Of a DNA stretch of 64,000 bases, positions 33,501-45,716 are shown in pieces; the stretch's first letter is position 1; each line of letters opens with the position of its first letter. The stretch is from Sipunculus nudus. Taxonomy: Eukaryota; Annelida; Sipuncula; Golfingiida; Sipunculidae. A program made the translations under genes and the position numbers. The stretch lies in NCBI GenBank assembly GCA_026874595.1, contig CM049312.1, positions 50,719,429 to 50,783,428 on the forward strand, read 5' to 3'. The notes beneath the pieces were generated by a model. That model saw only the letters and a program-made list of their open reading frames with translations, made no database searches and had not been told where the DNA came from.

Positions 33501-36500
33501 TTTAGTAGTCAGAGTGCCACCTTCCCACACCTGTAGGTCCTCCATTACCAGACTGGATAGTCTAGTGGTGGGTATTTGGTAGACAGCGTGCAACCTACCC
33601 ACTCTTGTAGGATCTCTAATACCACACTGGATAGTCTTGTAGTGGGTATTTGGTAGACAGCGTGCCACCTACCCACTCTTGTAGGATCTCTAATACCACA
33701 CTGGATAGTCTGGTGGTGGGTATTTAGTAGGAAGAGTACCACCTACCCACTCTTGTAGGAGTTCTAATACCTCACTGGATAGTCTGGTGGTGGGTATTTA
33801 GTAGACAGAGTGCCACCTACCCACTCTTGTAGGATTTCTAATACCTCACTGGATAGTCTGGTGGTGGGTATTTAGTAGACAGAGTGCTACCTACCCACTC
33901 TTGTAGGATTTCTAATACCTCACTGGATAGCCTGTTGGTGGGTATTTAGTAGACAGAGTGCCACCTACCCACTCTTGTAGGATTTCTAATACCAAACTGG
34001 ATGTTCCAGTGGTGGGTATTTAGTAGACAGAGTGCCACCTACCCACTCTTGTAGGATCTCTAATACCTCACTGGATAGTCTGGTGGTGGGTATTTAGTAG
34101 ACAGAGTGCCACCTTCCCATTCCTGTAGGACCACCAATACCACACTGGAAAGTCTGGTGGTGGGTATTTAGTAGAGAGAGTGCTACCCACCCACTCTTGT
34201 AGGATTTCTAATACCTCACTGGATAGTCTGGTGGTGGGTATTTAGTAGACAGAGTGCCACCTATCCACCCTTATAGGATTTCTAATACCTCACTGGATAG
34301 TCTGGTGGTGGGTATTTATTAGACAGAGTGCTACCTACCCACTCCTGCAGGACCTCCAATACCACACTTGATTGTCTGGTTGTGGGTATTTAGTAGACAG
34401 TGTGCCACCTACCCACTCTTGTAGGATCTCTAATACATCACTGGATAGTCTGGTGGTGGGCATTTAATAGACAGAGTGCCACCTACCAACTCCTTTAGGA
34501 CCTCCAATACCACACTTGATAGTCTGGTGGTGGGCATTTAGTAGTCAGAGTGCCACCTTCCCACACCTATATGTCCTCCATTACCAGACTGGATAGTCTA
34601 GTGGTGGGTATTTGGTAGACAGCGTGCAACCTACCCACTCTTGTAGGATCTCTAATACCACACTGGATAGTCTTGTAGTGGGTATTTGGTAGACAGCGTG
34701 CCACCTACCCACTCTTGTAGGATCTCTAATACCACACTGGATAGTCTGGTGGTGGGTATTTAGTAGACAGAGTACCACCTACCCACTCTTGTAGGAGTTC
34801 TAATACCTCACTGGATAGTCTGGTGGTGGGTATTTAGTAGACAGAGTGCCACCTACCCACTCTTGTAGGATTTCTCATACCTCACTGGATAGTCTGGTTG
34901 TGGGTATTTAGTAGACAGAGTGCTACCTACCCACTCTTGTAGGATTTCTAATACCTCACTGGATAGCCTGTTGGTGGGTATTTAGTAGACAGAGTGCCAC
35001 CTACCCACTCTTGTAGGATTTCTAATACCAAACTGGATGTTCCAGTGGTGGGTATTTAGTAGACAGAGTGCCACCTACCCACTCTTGTAGGATCTCTAAT
35101 ACCTCACTGGATAGTCTGGTGGTGGGTATTTAGTAGACAGAGTGCCACCTACCCACTCTTGTAGGATCTCTAATACCTCACTGGATAGTCTGGTTGGGGC
35201 ATTTTTGAATTGGTTGACAGAGTGCCACCTACCCACTCTTGTAGGATCTCTAATACCACACTGGATAGTCTTGTAGTGGGTATTTGGTAGACAGCGTGCC
35301 ACCTACCCACTCTTGTAGGATCTCTAATACCACACTGGATAGTCTGGTGGTGGGTATTTAGTAGACAGAGTGCCACCTATCCACCCTTATAGGATTTCTA
35401 ATACCTCACTGGATAGTCTGGTGGTGGGTATTTATTAGACAGAGTGCTACCTACCCACTCCTGCAGGACCTCCAATACCACACTTGATTGTCTGGTTGTG
35501 GGTATTTAGTAGACAGTGTGCCACCTACCCACTCTTGTAGGATCTCTAATACATCACTGGATAGTCTGGTGGTGGGCATTTAATAGACAGAGTGCCACCT
35601 ACCAACTCCTTTAGGACCTCCAATACCACACTTGATAGTCTGGTGGTGGGCATTTCTAATACCACACTGGATAGTCTTGTAGTGGGTATTTGGTAGACAG
35701 CGTGCCACCTACCCACTCTTGTAGGATCTCTAATACCACACTGGATAGTCTGGTGGTGGGTATTTAGTAGACAGAGTACCACCTACCCACTCTTGTAGGA
35801 GTTCTAATACCTCACTGGATAGTCTGGTGGTGGGTATTTAGTAGACAGAGTGCCACCTACCCACTCTTGTAGGATTTCTAATACCTCACTGGATAGTCTG
35901 GTGGTGGGTATTTAGTAGACAGAGTGCTACCTACCCACTCTTGTAGGATTTCTAATACCTCACTGGATAGCCTGTTGGTGGGTATTTAGTAGACAGAGTG
36001 CCACCTACCCACTCTTGTAGGATTTCTAATACCAAACTGGATGTTCCAGTGGTGGGTATTTAGTAGACAGAGTGCCACCTACCCACTCTTGTAGGATCTC
36101 TAATACCTCACTGGATAGTCTGGTGGTGGGTATTTAGTAGACAGAGTGCCACCTACCCACTCTTGTAGGATCTCTAATACCTCACTGGATAGTCTGGTTG
36201 GGGCATTTTTGAATTGGTTGACAGAGTGCCACCTACCCACTCTTGTAGGATCTCTAATACCACACTGGATAGTCTTGTAGTGGGTATTTGGTAGACAGCG
36301 TGCCACCTACCCACTCTTGTAGGATCTCTAATACCACACTGGATAGTCTGGTGGTGGGTATTTAGTAGACAGAGTACCACCTACCCACTATTGTAGGAGT
36401 TCTAATACCTCACTGGATAGTCTGGTGGTGGGTATTTAGTAGACAGAGTGCCACCTACCCACTCTTGTAGGATTTCTAATACCTCACTGGATAGTCTGGT

Positions 36501-36859
36501 GGTGGGTATTTAGTAGACAGAGTGCTACCTACCCACTCTTGTAGGATTTCTAATACCTCACTGGATAGTCTGTTGGTGGGTATTTAGTAGACAGAGTGCC
36601 ACCTACCCACTCTTGTAGGATTTCTAATACCAAACTGGATGTTCCAGTGGTGGGTATTTAGTAGACAGAGTGCCACCTTCCCACACCTGTAGGTCCTCCA
36701 TTACCAGACTGGATAGTTAAGTGGTGGGTATTTAGTAGACAGTGCCACCTACCCACTCTTGTAGGATCTCTAATACCTCACTGGATAGTCTGGTTGGGGC
36801 ATTTTTGAATTGGTTGACAGAGTGCTACCTACCCACTCTTGTAGTACCTCTAATACCAC
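30512..36859. repeat. 74-bp minisatellite, about 86 copies, with higher-order repeats
   Basis: The unit reads GGATAGTCTGGTGGTGGGTA ... AGAGTGCCACCTACCCACTC ... TCTAATACCTCACT. Copies to the left (30.5-32 kb) are the most varied. From about 32.2 kb a block of 14 or 15 units is itself repeated: the marker AATACATCACTGGATAG occurs near 32280, 33396, 34432 and 35548, spaced 1116, 1036 and 1116. The 80-base difference is one longer unit (marker TTTTTGAATTGG at about 33050, 35207, 36203, 36806). The right edge abuts the predicted exon 2. The 65-125 codon minus-strand frames are repeat read-through; 74 is not a multiple of 3. Confidence 0.97.
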
Positions 36860-36950
36860 GATCTTCAGCAGGCTCTTCTGGTCAGAATCAAGCTCTACAC
36901 CTCCCAGTCTTTCTTGATATTTGCCTCTTATAATACGCTGGGTCAAGAGG
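36848..36950 (-). CDS. Exon 2 (34 codons plus 1 base) of the same gene; 3' boundary uncertain
   Basis: The acceptor TTATTTTTGTAG ends at 36951 on the minus strand. The exon starts with one base that completes a split codon, then LLTQRIIRGKYQERLGG and VELDSDQKSLLKI, a charged helical-looking stretch unlike the repeats around it. Its phase (one base needed) fits the two bases left by exon 1, giving Ser at the joint. Three possible donors lie at the array edge, after ATC (36860), GTG (36857) or GAG (36848, GAG|GTACTA). All leave phase 0, as exon 3 requires. The last bases may therefore be minisatellite sequence used as exon or splice site. Family unrecognised. Confidence 0.5.
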
Positions 36951-36954
36951 CTAC

Positions 36955-38334
36955 AAAAATAACTGTCATACATCATCTCCACAGATGGCTCAGTTAACAA
37001 TCCATCGTCATAATGAACACAATAACAAATAAATGACAATAATATATATTTCACAGACATTATAAGATATATATATATATTCATCACAGGCATTGCAACA
37101 TATCTAAACAAATTTAAGCACATAAAACATGTCAAAGGAAGCAGCAAAGTTTATCTATTTCACTCATATTTCTTCCAAAATAGTTCCACAGTGCAGGACT
37201 TGTCATTAACTTTTTGAAAACTCTAGCCCAGTTGGGCCAGTAACATCTATCATTTACTTGCCATGTATGAATTTTTACTTGTCCAACAAAGATCAGTGAT
37301 CCCAGCCACAAACACAAGGCCATCTTATAAACTAGAGACCGTGGGATCATGCCATTCAGCTGAATTTGCCTATGACAAAAAATGTAAAATCCTGGCTCAC
37401 AGAATAGTTATTACAGTTTTTGTTATATTGGTGCACTTCAAAATGTAAATTCCTACTGGTACAGCCATTTTGTAATATGATTAACTAGCTGATAAACCTG
37501 GTATACCGGGCTTATTACCGGGGTTGGGGAGATATATTAACTGAGATGTGGAATGTTAGCTCCTTTTTTATTCTAAAAGTTAACAGAAAATATAGGTTTT
37601 TTTTCAGTGAGAAACTGTCTCAATAAAATGTGTATAAATATGTTTTACATTTATTTTGTGGCTCTGTGCTCGTGGCAAGAAATTCATACCCCGGTATGTT
37701 TACCATGAAAACCTGGTCAGTGATGATGTTTACATTGCGAACCAGAATGAGACGTGGGGGCATTTAGGTTTTTGTTGATATTTGACTGGATTCTGTCGTT
37801 AGACTTATAAAGATGAGGCTGATGTGAGGAACACATGAAAGATTTATTAAATGTATGTTGCAAGGAAAATGTTCCTGAAGAAAGAAACAGAAACATGCAT
37901 ACCTCCCACGTAGCAGAAGCGGACTCGAAGGGACTCCATGCAGAGGGTCCGTATCCCATTTTCAGCCACCGCAATTTTTTTTTTCATCGTATCAGACATA
38001 TTTTAAAGCCTGAAACCCCCGCCACCACTCCACCCCCCCTCACCCCTGTTCCTGAAATAGCAGGACCTTGAAATAGGTTTTGTCATTAATCCTCCTGGGT
38101 TGAACTATCCATTTCATAAAGCGAGAAACATGTTTTTCTCTTTTACTGACCACGCACGTGGGTGAGAGCCTTGTTCATATTTGAAGGGCCAGACATGCTC
38201 AAATCCCTCACTGAAAGCAAGCGTTATTCATATGAACAATAGTCCTTTGAGGTTGAGTGACCACGATGCAAGCATTCCAGTCATTGCCAAAGGCAGTTCG
38301 CCTGTGCTCGGTCTCACCTCTGTGCAAGTCAGTA
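36955..38334. other. Intron 1 sequence; no gene recognised
   Basis: AT-rich 36960-37130, then mixed sequence. ACTAGCTGATAAACCTGGTA at about 37486, with TACCGGGCTTATTACCGG, has the look of another ACTAG head, and CATACCCCGGTATG near 37684 is a small palindrome; a short element of about 200 bases is possible. 37830-38330 is less AT-rich (frames of 78-85 codons on both strands) with no motif or splice pattern I trust. Confidence 0.4.
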
Positions 38335-40955
38335 ACAAGGGACCTATGGGTCACGACGCTCAGCTGTTATATATGATAAAAAAATATTATTTAGAAATGA
38401 GGCACATGCTGGTTTTGTGTGGTAATAAATATAAGCTGTATTATGAGTTGTTGTTGTTTAGCTTATGTATGATTTTGATAGTACCTTTGGAGACAGGGAA
38501 GAGGATTGATTTCATTTATTTTATTAACAAATGGAGTACTACTGTCACACAGATTTTGACTTGGCCATATAACTTATAACAGAACATATAATATAAGAGT
38601 TTAACTATTTATTAAAAAAATTACAAATATTGTCCCAAATATAATTTTTATTAAAAATAATAAGAGAATCATATGATTTTTTAAAATGAAATATAACTGA
38701 TATGATTATTAAAATAATATTAAAGAATATATTCATGAATGCATTCATGAATACATTTTGAAAGTATTTGCACGAGTATTCATATACTTTCATTTTTACC
38801 TGAATTCCCATTCTTTATGCAAGAAATTTTATAATGGAGTACATAATCATATTCGTATTTAAATACAATTACAAAGTGTTCGCACCATGTCTGGTATTTA
38901 TTCAGTTTTCACCAAACAATGATGTTGAGAATCCAGAATATACAAAATTCACACATTTAAATATTGATCATAAGTACCTGGTTTTATGGCTTTTATTTAT
39001 ATTAAAAAATAACTGTAAAAAATTCATTTTGGACTAATTTCACATCAATGTACACACTAGACACAGTAGGAATCTAGATTAATATTATCAACTGCATCTT
39101 TGTCTATCTTTAATTTCCTTCATATAATCCTTAATGATTAGTAATGAATAATATGATTTACTTCTTTATCATTAAAAATGAACTGAAAAATGCCATAGGT
39201 GACTGCATGGTGTTATTTGGAATATGTGACATTCTACCCATCGATACCAGATTCTTATATCATCAGTAACTGCAAGTTAATTTCCTGTTATTATAAACTA
39301 ACAAATTCCTTTTCTATTTTTCTTTAATTTGTTATTAAAAACCAATAAAAATTTATTAATTTATTGTTTATTGTTATGTTGTTGGTTAAAACTACTAGAT
39401 GAGTTGGGTTGAACACCTGGATCAACTGTGGCTGGCCATAAGCTGCCTGGATTCTCCCCTCAAGCGTGCATAATTTGATGAAAGGTCAACAAGGTCAACA
39501 TACAGGTGACTCAAGAGGGGCTGGAGAGAGCCAAAGTCTGACAGGGTCTCATAAAAAATATTAATAAAAGCTACAATATTTGGCAAATTTCTTTCAGCTT
39601 TCTAAACTAAAAAGCTGAAATCCTTATGTGTGCATGATATGAAAATTATATCAACAGTGCTCACGGGAAACAAACGTGCCATGGTCACAGTTGGGCAAAA
39701 TTTAAGGTACTAATTTTATATTTATACTAATAACTTATAAAATTTGAAAAATTCAGAACTAATTTTGGGTAATCAGTTGAATCTTGATTAAATAATGTTA
39801 CATCCCTGACAAAAAAGATCTCTAGCTTCAGCAATGCCCTTGTTAAGGGAGTAAATATATTTCTTGATTTTTACAAAGTGCATTATGTTTGGGCCCATAA
39901 CTTAAAAAAAATACACAATACTGACACCATTTCTGGCATGTGCATAGTGAATGTATAGAAAAATATGTATATTATATATGATCAAAGTCAGATCAGTGGT
40001 TTTGATATTAGGCAGTCTTAAAGTGTAACATTGGGTTTTTAATGGAAAAATGAAGTTTTTCATTGATATCTCGAAGAAATTAAGTCCTAGTGACCAAATT
40101 CTTGGCATGGTAGGGGATTTTGGAGAAATCTAACTGTATGCCAAATTTAAGGAACTTAGAGCTGAAGCTCGGGAGCTGAGCTCTAGCAAACTGCATAAAA
40201 TTGGCAATATGTGACATGGTGCTTGAAAACTTGAATAAAATCTATAGTTTTTGATCAACTGGTTTCAAATTTTTGGTGTTAACAGTTGAAATGCTAACAA
40301 AAACATGCTGTGAAAATTAAATTCACAGCAGTTACAGCAAAAAAACGTGCCATGGTCAAAGTTGGGCAAAATTTAAGGTACCAATTTTTTATTTTTGCTA
40401 ATATTTTTAAAAATTTAAAAGATTTTGATCTAATTTTGGGTATACAATTTAATTTTGATTAATAAAAGTAATATTACTGGAAAAAAAGTGCTTAGCTTTA
40501 ACAAGTTTTGTGTTAAGTGATAAAATTTCTTTCCTGATTATTTACAAAATGCATTATATGTGGGCCCATAACTTTTTTAAATTAAATAATACAGACCTAA
40601 TTTCTGGCATGTACATAGGAATTATATAGAGGATTATTTATAGGAAATATGAGGAAAAACAGATGAGTGGTTTTGATATTAGGAAGTCCTAAAGTGTGAA
40701 AATAGGTTTTTAATAAAAAATTGAGGTTTTTCCTTAATTTCTCAAAGGAATGAAGTCGCAAAGACCCAGTTTTCGGCTTGGTAGGAGATCTTGGGGACAT
40801 CTAACATTATGCTGAATTTTGGATTCCTAGGTCTTACGGTTTCAAAACGTGCCACATCTACGGACGGACGGACGGACGGACGGACGGACAGACGGACGGA
40901 CGACGGACAATGGACCACGACTATAGCTCAGATGACTAATAGTCAGCTGAGCTAA
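38335..40955 (+). mobile_element. Full-length family 1 element, copy B (2.6 kb)
   Basis: Left end ACAAGGGACCTATGGGTCAC plus GACGCTCAGCTG. A body colinear with copy A (TGAGGCACATGCTGGTTTTG, CATTTTGAAAGTATTTGCAC, GAGTTGGGTTGAACACCTGG), two tandem module A units (about 39660-40150 and 40330-40850), a clean (ACGG)n tract at 40861-40905, and the right hairpin ending CTAA at 40955. The differences from copy A are scattered substitutions and small indels. It is non-autonomous. Confidence 0.88.
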
Positions 40956-41326
40956 AAACTGAAAAATCACTCAAAACTATATGTACATATGTACATTAAA
41001 AATAATTTATTCTCATATCGCCTATGTCACTGCGGGGATAATAACCTTTAAAACGATGTATGGCACAGTATTGTACACAACGCGGTTTCAGAGAACATTG
41101 CGAACAAACGTGAACTGAATTCCTTTTATAAGTATTAGATAAGTCTGTGCTGCTGTTTAGTTTCCTATCTCTCATTTTTTTCTTATTTTTACTATGATAA
41201 ACCATTAATTGAATATTTACACAATGTCACAACAAAACTATGACACAAATTTATAATTACTGAAGGACAGTGGCATCAATTGATCTTCCAGGGTGGGGTG
41301 GATGATTGCAGATACACAAACACACA

Positions 41327-41328
41327 CA

Positions 41329-41394
<66 letters not shown>
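41327..41394. repeat. (TG)n/(TA)n microsatellite
   Basis: A CACACACATGTGTGTGTG block followed by about 50 bases of TA repeat. A second TA-rich run lies at about 41775-41830, interrupted once by CACA. Confidence 0.95.
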
Positions 41395-41396
<2 letters not shown>

Positions 41397-41468
41397 TACC
41401 TTAGCATTTGTATGACACTTTCAAATATTTATATACTAAATCACATTTCAAATGTATTACAATACAGG

Positions 41469-41638
41469 ATATCACTAATGCAGTTTCTCGGGCAGATAGA
41501 GCAGAAAAACACTGCATGGCACAGTCAGAAGCCCGTTTATGCAGGCAAGCTTTATTCAGCTGGACACTCATTAGCATGGACGAAACTGACAATCCCCACT
41601 TTGTTATCTTATATAAACAATGGATTCTAATTAATTGA
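41469..41638 (+). CDS. Possible terminal exon of an unrelated plus-strand gene (weak)
   Basis: TTACAATACAG|GATATCACT is a fair acceptor. The frame that follows reads DITNAVSRADRAEKHCMAQS, then EARLCRQALFSWTLISMDET and more to a stop at 41638, about 56 codons with non-repetitive composition. An AATAAA lies 16 bases after the stop (41655-41660). No family recognised and no partner exon seen upstream, where the sequence is microsatellite and family 1 DNA. It could equally be a pseudogene fragment or chance. The minus-strand 69-codon frame at 40996-41205, with VCSQC and RCVQYC, is another unexplained Cys-containing stretch nearby. Confidence 0.25.
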
Positions 41639-41768
41639 TATGATCATCAATTGAATAAATGCACAGTTACAATTGGTTCGTACCAGAATATAAGACAATT
41701 TCAAGAAAATCTGCAAAATTTGACGTCAATCAATAACTGAAAGACCTTGAGTATGTTTCCCTTATATC

Positions 41769-41813
<45 letters not shown>

Positions 41814-42450
41814 TATATATATATATATTACAAGGCAGTTGATTAAAGATCAAATTCTAATGCAAACAGTGCCGAATGCAGCGATTTCTCCTGTCTTTTC
41901 ATGTTTCTGTAATATGTTTTAAAACAATATAATAAATATGATAAATAATAAGTATCAGGATGATTGGCAATTAAAAACACAATGCCCAGTGCACACACAG
42001 CTGTGTTGAATGAAGAGCTGGTCAGACTGGACGTTAGGGGGGGGGGGCACTAGTTGTATGCCTCTTTTTTTCAGCAGGCAGTCATTCACTGCCTCCACAC
42101 ACGTGAGTATCAGTATTAGTGATATCAGATATTAGGTATAAGGTTTTAGCAAATAAGGTATTATGTTTCTAGTATAAGCTAGTTCAAAACCAGGTTTAGA
42201 TAGAATATTTCAAAGGAAACTCATAAATGGAACCCAAGTCTGTTATTTCTTTGTAAATATATTTCATTTGCACTATATAATTAGTATTCTCTGAATAGTG
42301 GAGGGGGGATGATTACATTGGCCATCCCCCCCCCCCCACCCCCCACCCCCCTGCTGAAGGAATGAAGGATTCAGCTTGACAGTTTCATCATAAAACATTT
42401 TTAAGCTGAAAGAGGCTAAAATTATGAGATTGTTATGTCAGTATGCTTTC

Positions 42451-43362
42451 CAGGGCTGGTAAAAAATCGACTTTTATAAAAAAAATCATGATTTTTAATT
42501 TTTCCATTTAAATCGACTTATATTGATTTTAATCACCTAATGATGAATTAATCACTTCCTCTATTTTTATTAACTAAATTAACAGGTTTTATAATTCTGG
42601 TTATAATGACGGTATTTCAAAGTGTTTTAGAAAGTAATATGTACCAGTAGAATAAAAGGAACTTAATAGAAAGTTTTTTGTTATTAAATTTTGACCATGG
42701 ACCAACTTGATTCCAACATGTCATTTCAGGCTGATCATATACTATAACCTTATAATATTCCTGCACACTTACATTAAATAGCCTATTACCAAACAAAATC
42801 AAATTGAAATAATAAAATTATGTAAAATACAGTGTTTGAATGATATGTCAGTCTTCTCTACTTAGTTTTAGTTTATGAGAATAGAATGTGTGGCATGGTA
42901 ATCCTATGCAACATTGCTGGTTTTGTTTACCACAACTGGGTCTTTATCCATTAGAATCTTAGTAAATAATTCTGCATATCTTCCTTACATTTTATCAGTA
43001 TATTTAAAAATAATGCAGGATTGGAAGACAATCTTCTTAATAAAACAGCTTGATAGTTTATCATGTCCTGTATTGGAAACTGGTTGCCAAATTAACTTGA
43101 ATGATAGCGTTAATTTGAAGTATGTATCATGGTAAGTTTAAAAACAAAGCTTACAACAAATAATTTCAGACTATTTTGAATTTTTGTCACAGAGGATCTG
43201 CAGTGGGTGATTTTTTTTATGTTATGTAATTCATAATGTAGTGATATCTATCACATTTGGTCAATTAACTTTAAAAAAAATCAATTTTGATGATTTTTAT
43301 GACTTTTTTACAGTGATTTAAATCATGATTTAAATCAAGTGATTTAAATCATACCAGCCCTG
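42451..43362. mobile_element. hAT-like non-autonomous element (912 bp) with 8-bp target duplication
   Basis: Starts CAGGGCTGGTAAAAAATCGA and ends GATTTAAATCATACCAGCCCTG, so the first 11 bases are a perfect inverted terminus. The flanks ATGCTTTC (42443-42450) and ATGCTTAC (43363-43370) agree at 7 of 8 positions, the duplication length of hAT elements. Subterminal AATCGACTT and GATTTAAATCA words are repeated and partly inverted. No transposase frame is visible. Confidence 0.85.
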
Positions 43363-43379
43363 ATGCTTACTTGGGCACA

Positions 43380-44150
43380 TGAATTAGTTCAAATTTCTGT
43401 AACTCTGCCAAAATTCATCAAACCCAAACCATTTGAAAAAATTTGGGAGAGCTCATCTCTGGGATCATTTCTGTGAAATATTGAACAATTTGGCTGAATG
43501 ATTTCAGAGAAGAAGATTTTTAAAAGTTTTTTAACTTTTCCCCCATGAAATGTAAGTTAATGCATGAGCCATAAAACACTCAGTCCCACAACATTTGATA
43601 TGCGACAGATTTTTTGCATAAATTTTGGGGATGCCAGCTACTGCTGTTCCTGGGAAATTATGGGTTCATGTCCTAATGACCGATGACCCTTGTACAGAAA
43701 AGGTTGTTGTAGGTGGTGCCACCAATACCTCAAATTCATATATAAGTCCTGTGACCAATATTTGCATGAAATTTGGTGAAGATAGCTCCAGCTGTTTCTG
43801 ATTTTGTAATTTTAGTATCCTTTTTAGGCCAAATGACTAAGTTCAGCTTCCAATAACTCAGCCAAAATTCTCTGAACTGGAACCATTCGAACAAACTTGA
43901 GAGAGATTATTTAGAGATGATTTCTATGAAATATTGAACAACTGGAATGAACAGTTTTATAGAAGAAGAATTTTCAAGTTCTTTTCGCTTTTCCCCTATA
44001 AAATCTAAGTAAATGCAGATAGCAAAAAATAAGCAAAATCTGAGAGTTTTTTAGATGACTAAATTTTTGCATAAAATTTTGTGATGATAGCTCCTGCTGA
44101 TTTTGAGATAGTATGGGTTAACGTATAGACAATGGAAGACAGATGACGTG
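43380..44150 (+). repeat. Two tandem monomers of about 450 bp
   Basis: CTGCCAAAATTCATCAAACC ... GGGATCATTTCTGTGAAATA ... TTAACTTTTCCCCCATGAAA at 43405 is repeated in diverged form from 43855 (CAGCCAAAATTCTCTGAACT ... GATGATTTCTATGAAATATT). Between them is AGGTGGTGCCACCAATA, another version of the palindromic core. No hairpin ends identified. 44160-44520 holds no gene I can support. Confidence 0.65.
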
Positions 44151-44718
44151 TTTACATGCTGTCACAAGTTCATTTATTTGTTTAGAGTTGCAAGTTGGGG
44201 TTGGCATATGATGAAGTATTTTTCCCAGAGGCACAAATTACATCTGTAATTGATGCGGGCCTATTAATTGAACCTAGAACTGAGGATGTCCTACACATGA
44301 TCTCTGCAAATCAGATGTTTGGTGTTGCAAGAATTGTGTGATTTCATCAGTTCTATGGTGATCATGACAGGGTCTGGCGAGAAGGCCTGTTTCTAACGAA
44401 TCATTTCTACAGGCCACAGCTGAACAAAACACACAAAATTTTAGCAACCATCTTTTTTTTTGGTTGGGTTTCATTTTAACTAACTTTAATATATTTAATT
44501 TTATTTATAGCCTTTAAAGTCTGATATTTGCTGAGAGTACGGCATTTCTTGTGTAGACGTAGACAAGATAGAGATAAACAGTGCTCGCTCAGTCATTAAT
44601 TACATAAAAATCAAATGTTACTTTTCAAGAGGATTTTTCAAAAATTAAAAAAGTGACAATAGATTTGAAACATATATTGAGAAATAAGCCTAAATGTCTA
44701 TTATTAAATATTACAAAT

Positions 44719-45311
44719 ACTAGATATTTCTTGGCACCGCAGGAGCCATAGTATCCCCAGACAATTACCCACCCCCCTCCTCCCAGCCTTGAAGAATAGG
44801 ATCCCATCTTGAATTCAGATGCAGAGACTGACACTTGGCAAGCCACCATGGTTTCTTGAATTTATGGGCATATTTAAGGTAAAGGTCACTCTCATAGGAG
44901 AGGTCATGATCTAAACTGAAATATATCTCATTCCGTAACCCATATCTATATACATGATATGAAAGATATGTCCATTAGTTTTCAACTTATCATGCTCACA
45001 GTGCTGTGAAGTGGCAATGGTGGGGTATTACAAGGTGCAAAAGCAAGAAAACGACACAAGGTGGCACCACCTGTAATCTGCAGAAGAGGAAAAAAAAATC
45101 CAAGATTTAAAAAAAAAAAAATTAATTAAAATTTAAAATTTTTTTATTTAACTTAAAAATATATATATGCATGATATGAAAGAAATCTGTCCTTTAGTTT
45201 TTAAATATATCATGCTAACAGTGCTGTCAAATGGAAGTGGTGGGGTATTAACAGTTGCAAAAGGAAGAAATGACACAAGGTGGTGCCACCTGTATTCTGC
45301 AGAAGAGAAAA
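44719..45311 (+). mobile_element. ACTAGA-headed fragment with GGTGGC-monomers
   Basis: ACTAGATATTTCTTGGCACC matches the head at 25786. Later, monomers of about 230 bases contain TCATGCTAACAGTGCTGTCA, GGTGGGGTATTA and AAGGTGGTGCCACCTGTATT. The same monomer occurs at 51530-51655. It is cut by a family 1 head at 45312. Confidence 0.6.
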
Positions 45312-45716
45312 ACAAGGGACCCATGGGGTACGGCGCTCAGCTTAAGTTTGAAATTTTTGCAAATGCAAAATATTCTATTTTAATGTTTTTCATTTATATA
45401 AGCATATGAGAAGCTAGGAGGAAAGAGGCCCTCCTACTTGGTTATAGTAAAGTTCTAAATATATGATTGCAAACTAATACTCTGACAAGACTGTCATGAA
45501 AAAAAAAATAGTACAAGTTTTGAGATACTGTGATGCATATGAAAAATTTACAGATGGACAGGCCAGTGGACAGAATGGACTAATACCTTTATTTCACTTT
45601 CAAGGGAATAATGCATTTAAGTTTATATATAAGCCTATTATTTAAGCATATCCACTTTTTCCATTAATAGTTTTAGTCTGATTCATTTTTTTATTTACAA
45701 GTTTTATAAATTGATA
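45312..45716 (+). mobile_element. Family 1 head with body shared with 4640-4998
   Basis: ACAAGGGACCCATGGGGTAC plus GGCGCTCAGCTT, then AAAATATTCTATTTTAATGT onward as at 4645. It ends without tail where a family 2 element begins. Confidence 0.75.

Noticed and set aside
30512-36859. The 74-bp array as a CRISPR array or satellite centromere
   Set aside because: There are no unique spacers, the repeats are contiguous, and the context is a eukaryotic intron. 6.3 kb with an exon at the edge is a minisatellite, not a centromere.
31538-37147. Many 65-125 codon minus-strand frames (VLEILQEWVGG-type) in the 74-bp array
   Set aside because: They are read-through of the minisatellite. The 74-bp unit shifts frame every copy and the frames end wherever units vary. 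Only the non-repetitive part at 36848-36950 is kept as a possible exon.
37717-38071. 78- and 85-codon frames on opposite strands
   Set aside because: No splice sites in register, no motif, and mutual overlap. Composition alone is not enough.
40996-41205. Minus-strand 69-codon frame with VCSQC and RCVQYC, considered as a transposase zinc-finger tail
   Set aside because: The Cys spacing does not match the piggyBac-type tail well and no catalytic domain is nearby; left as an unexplained stretch.
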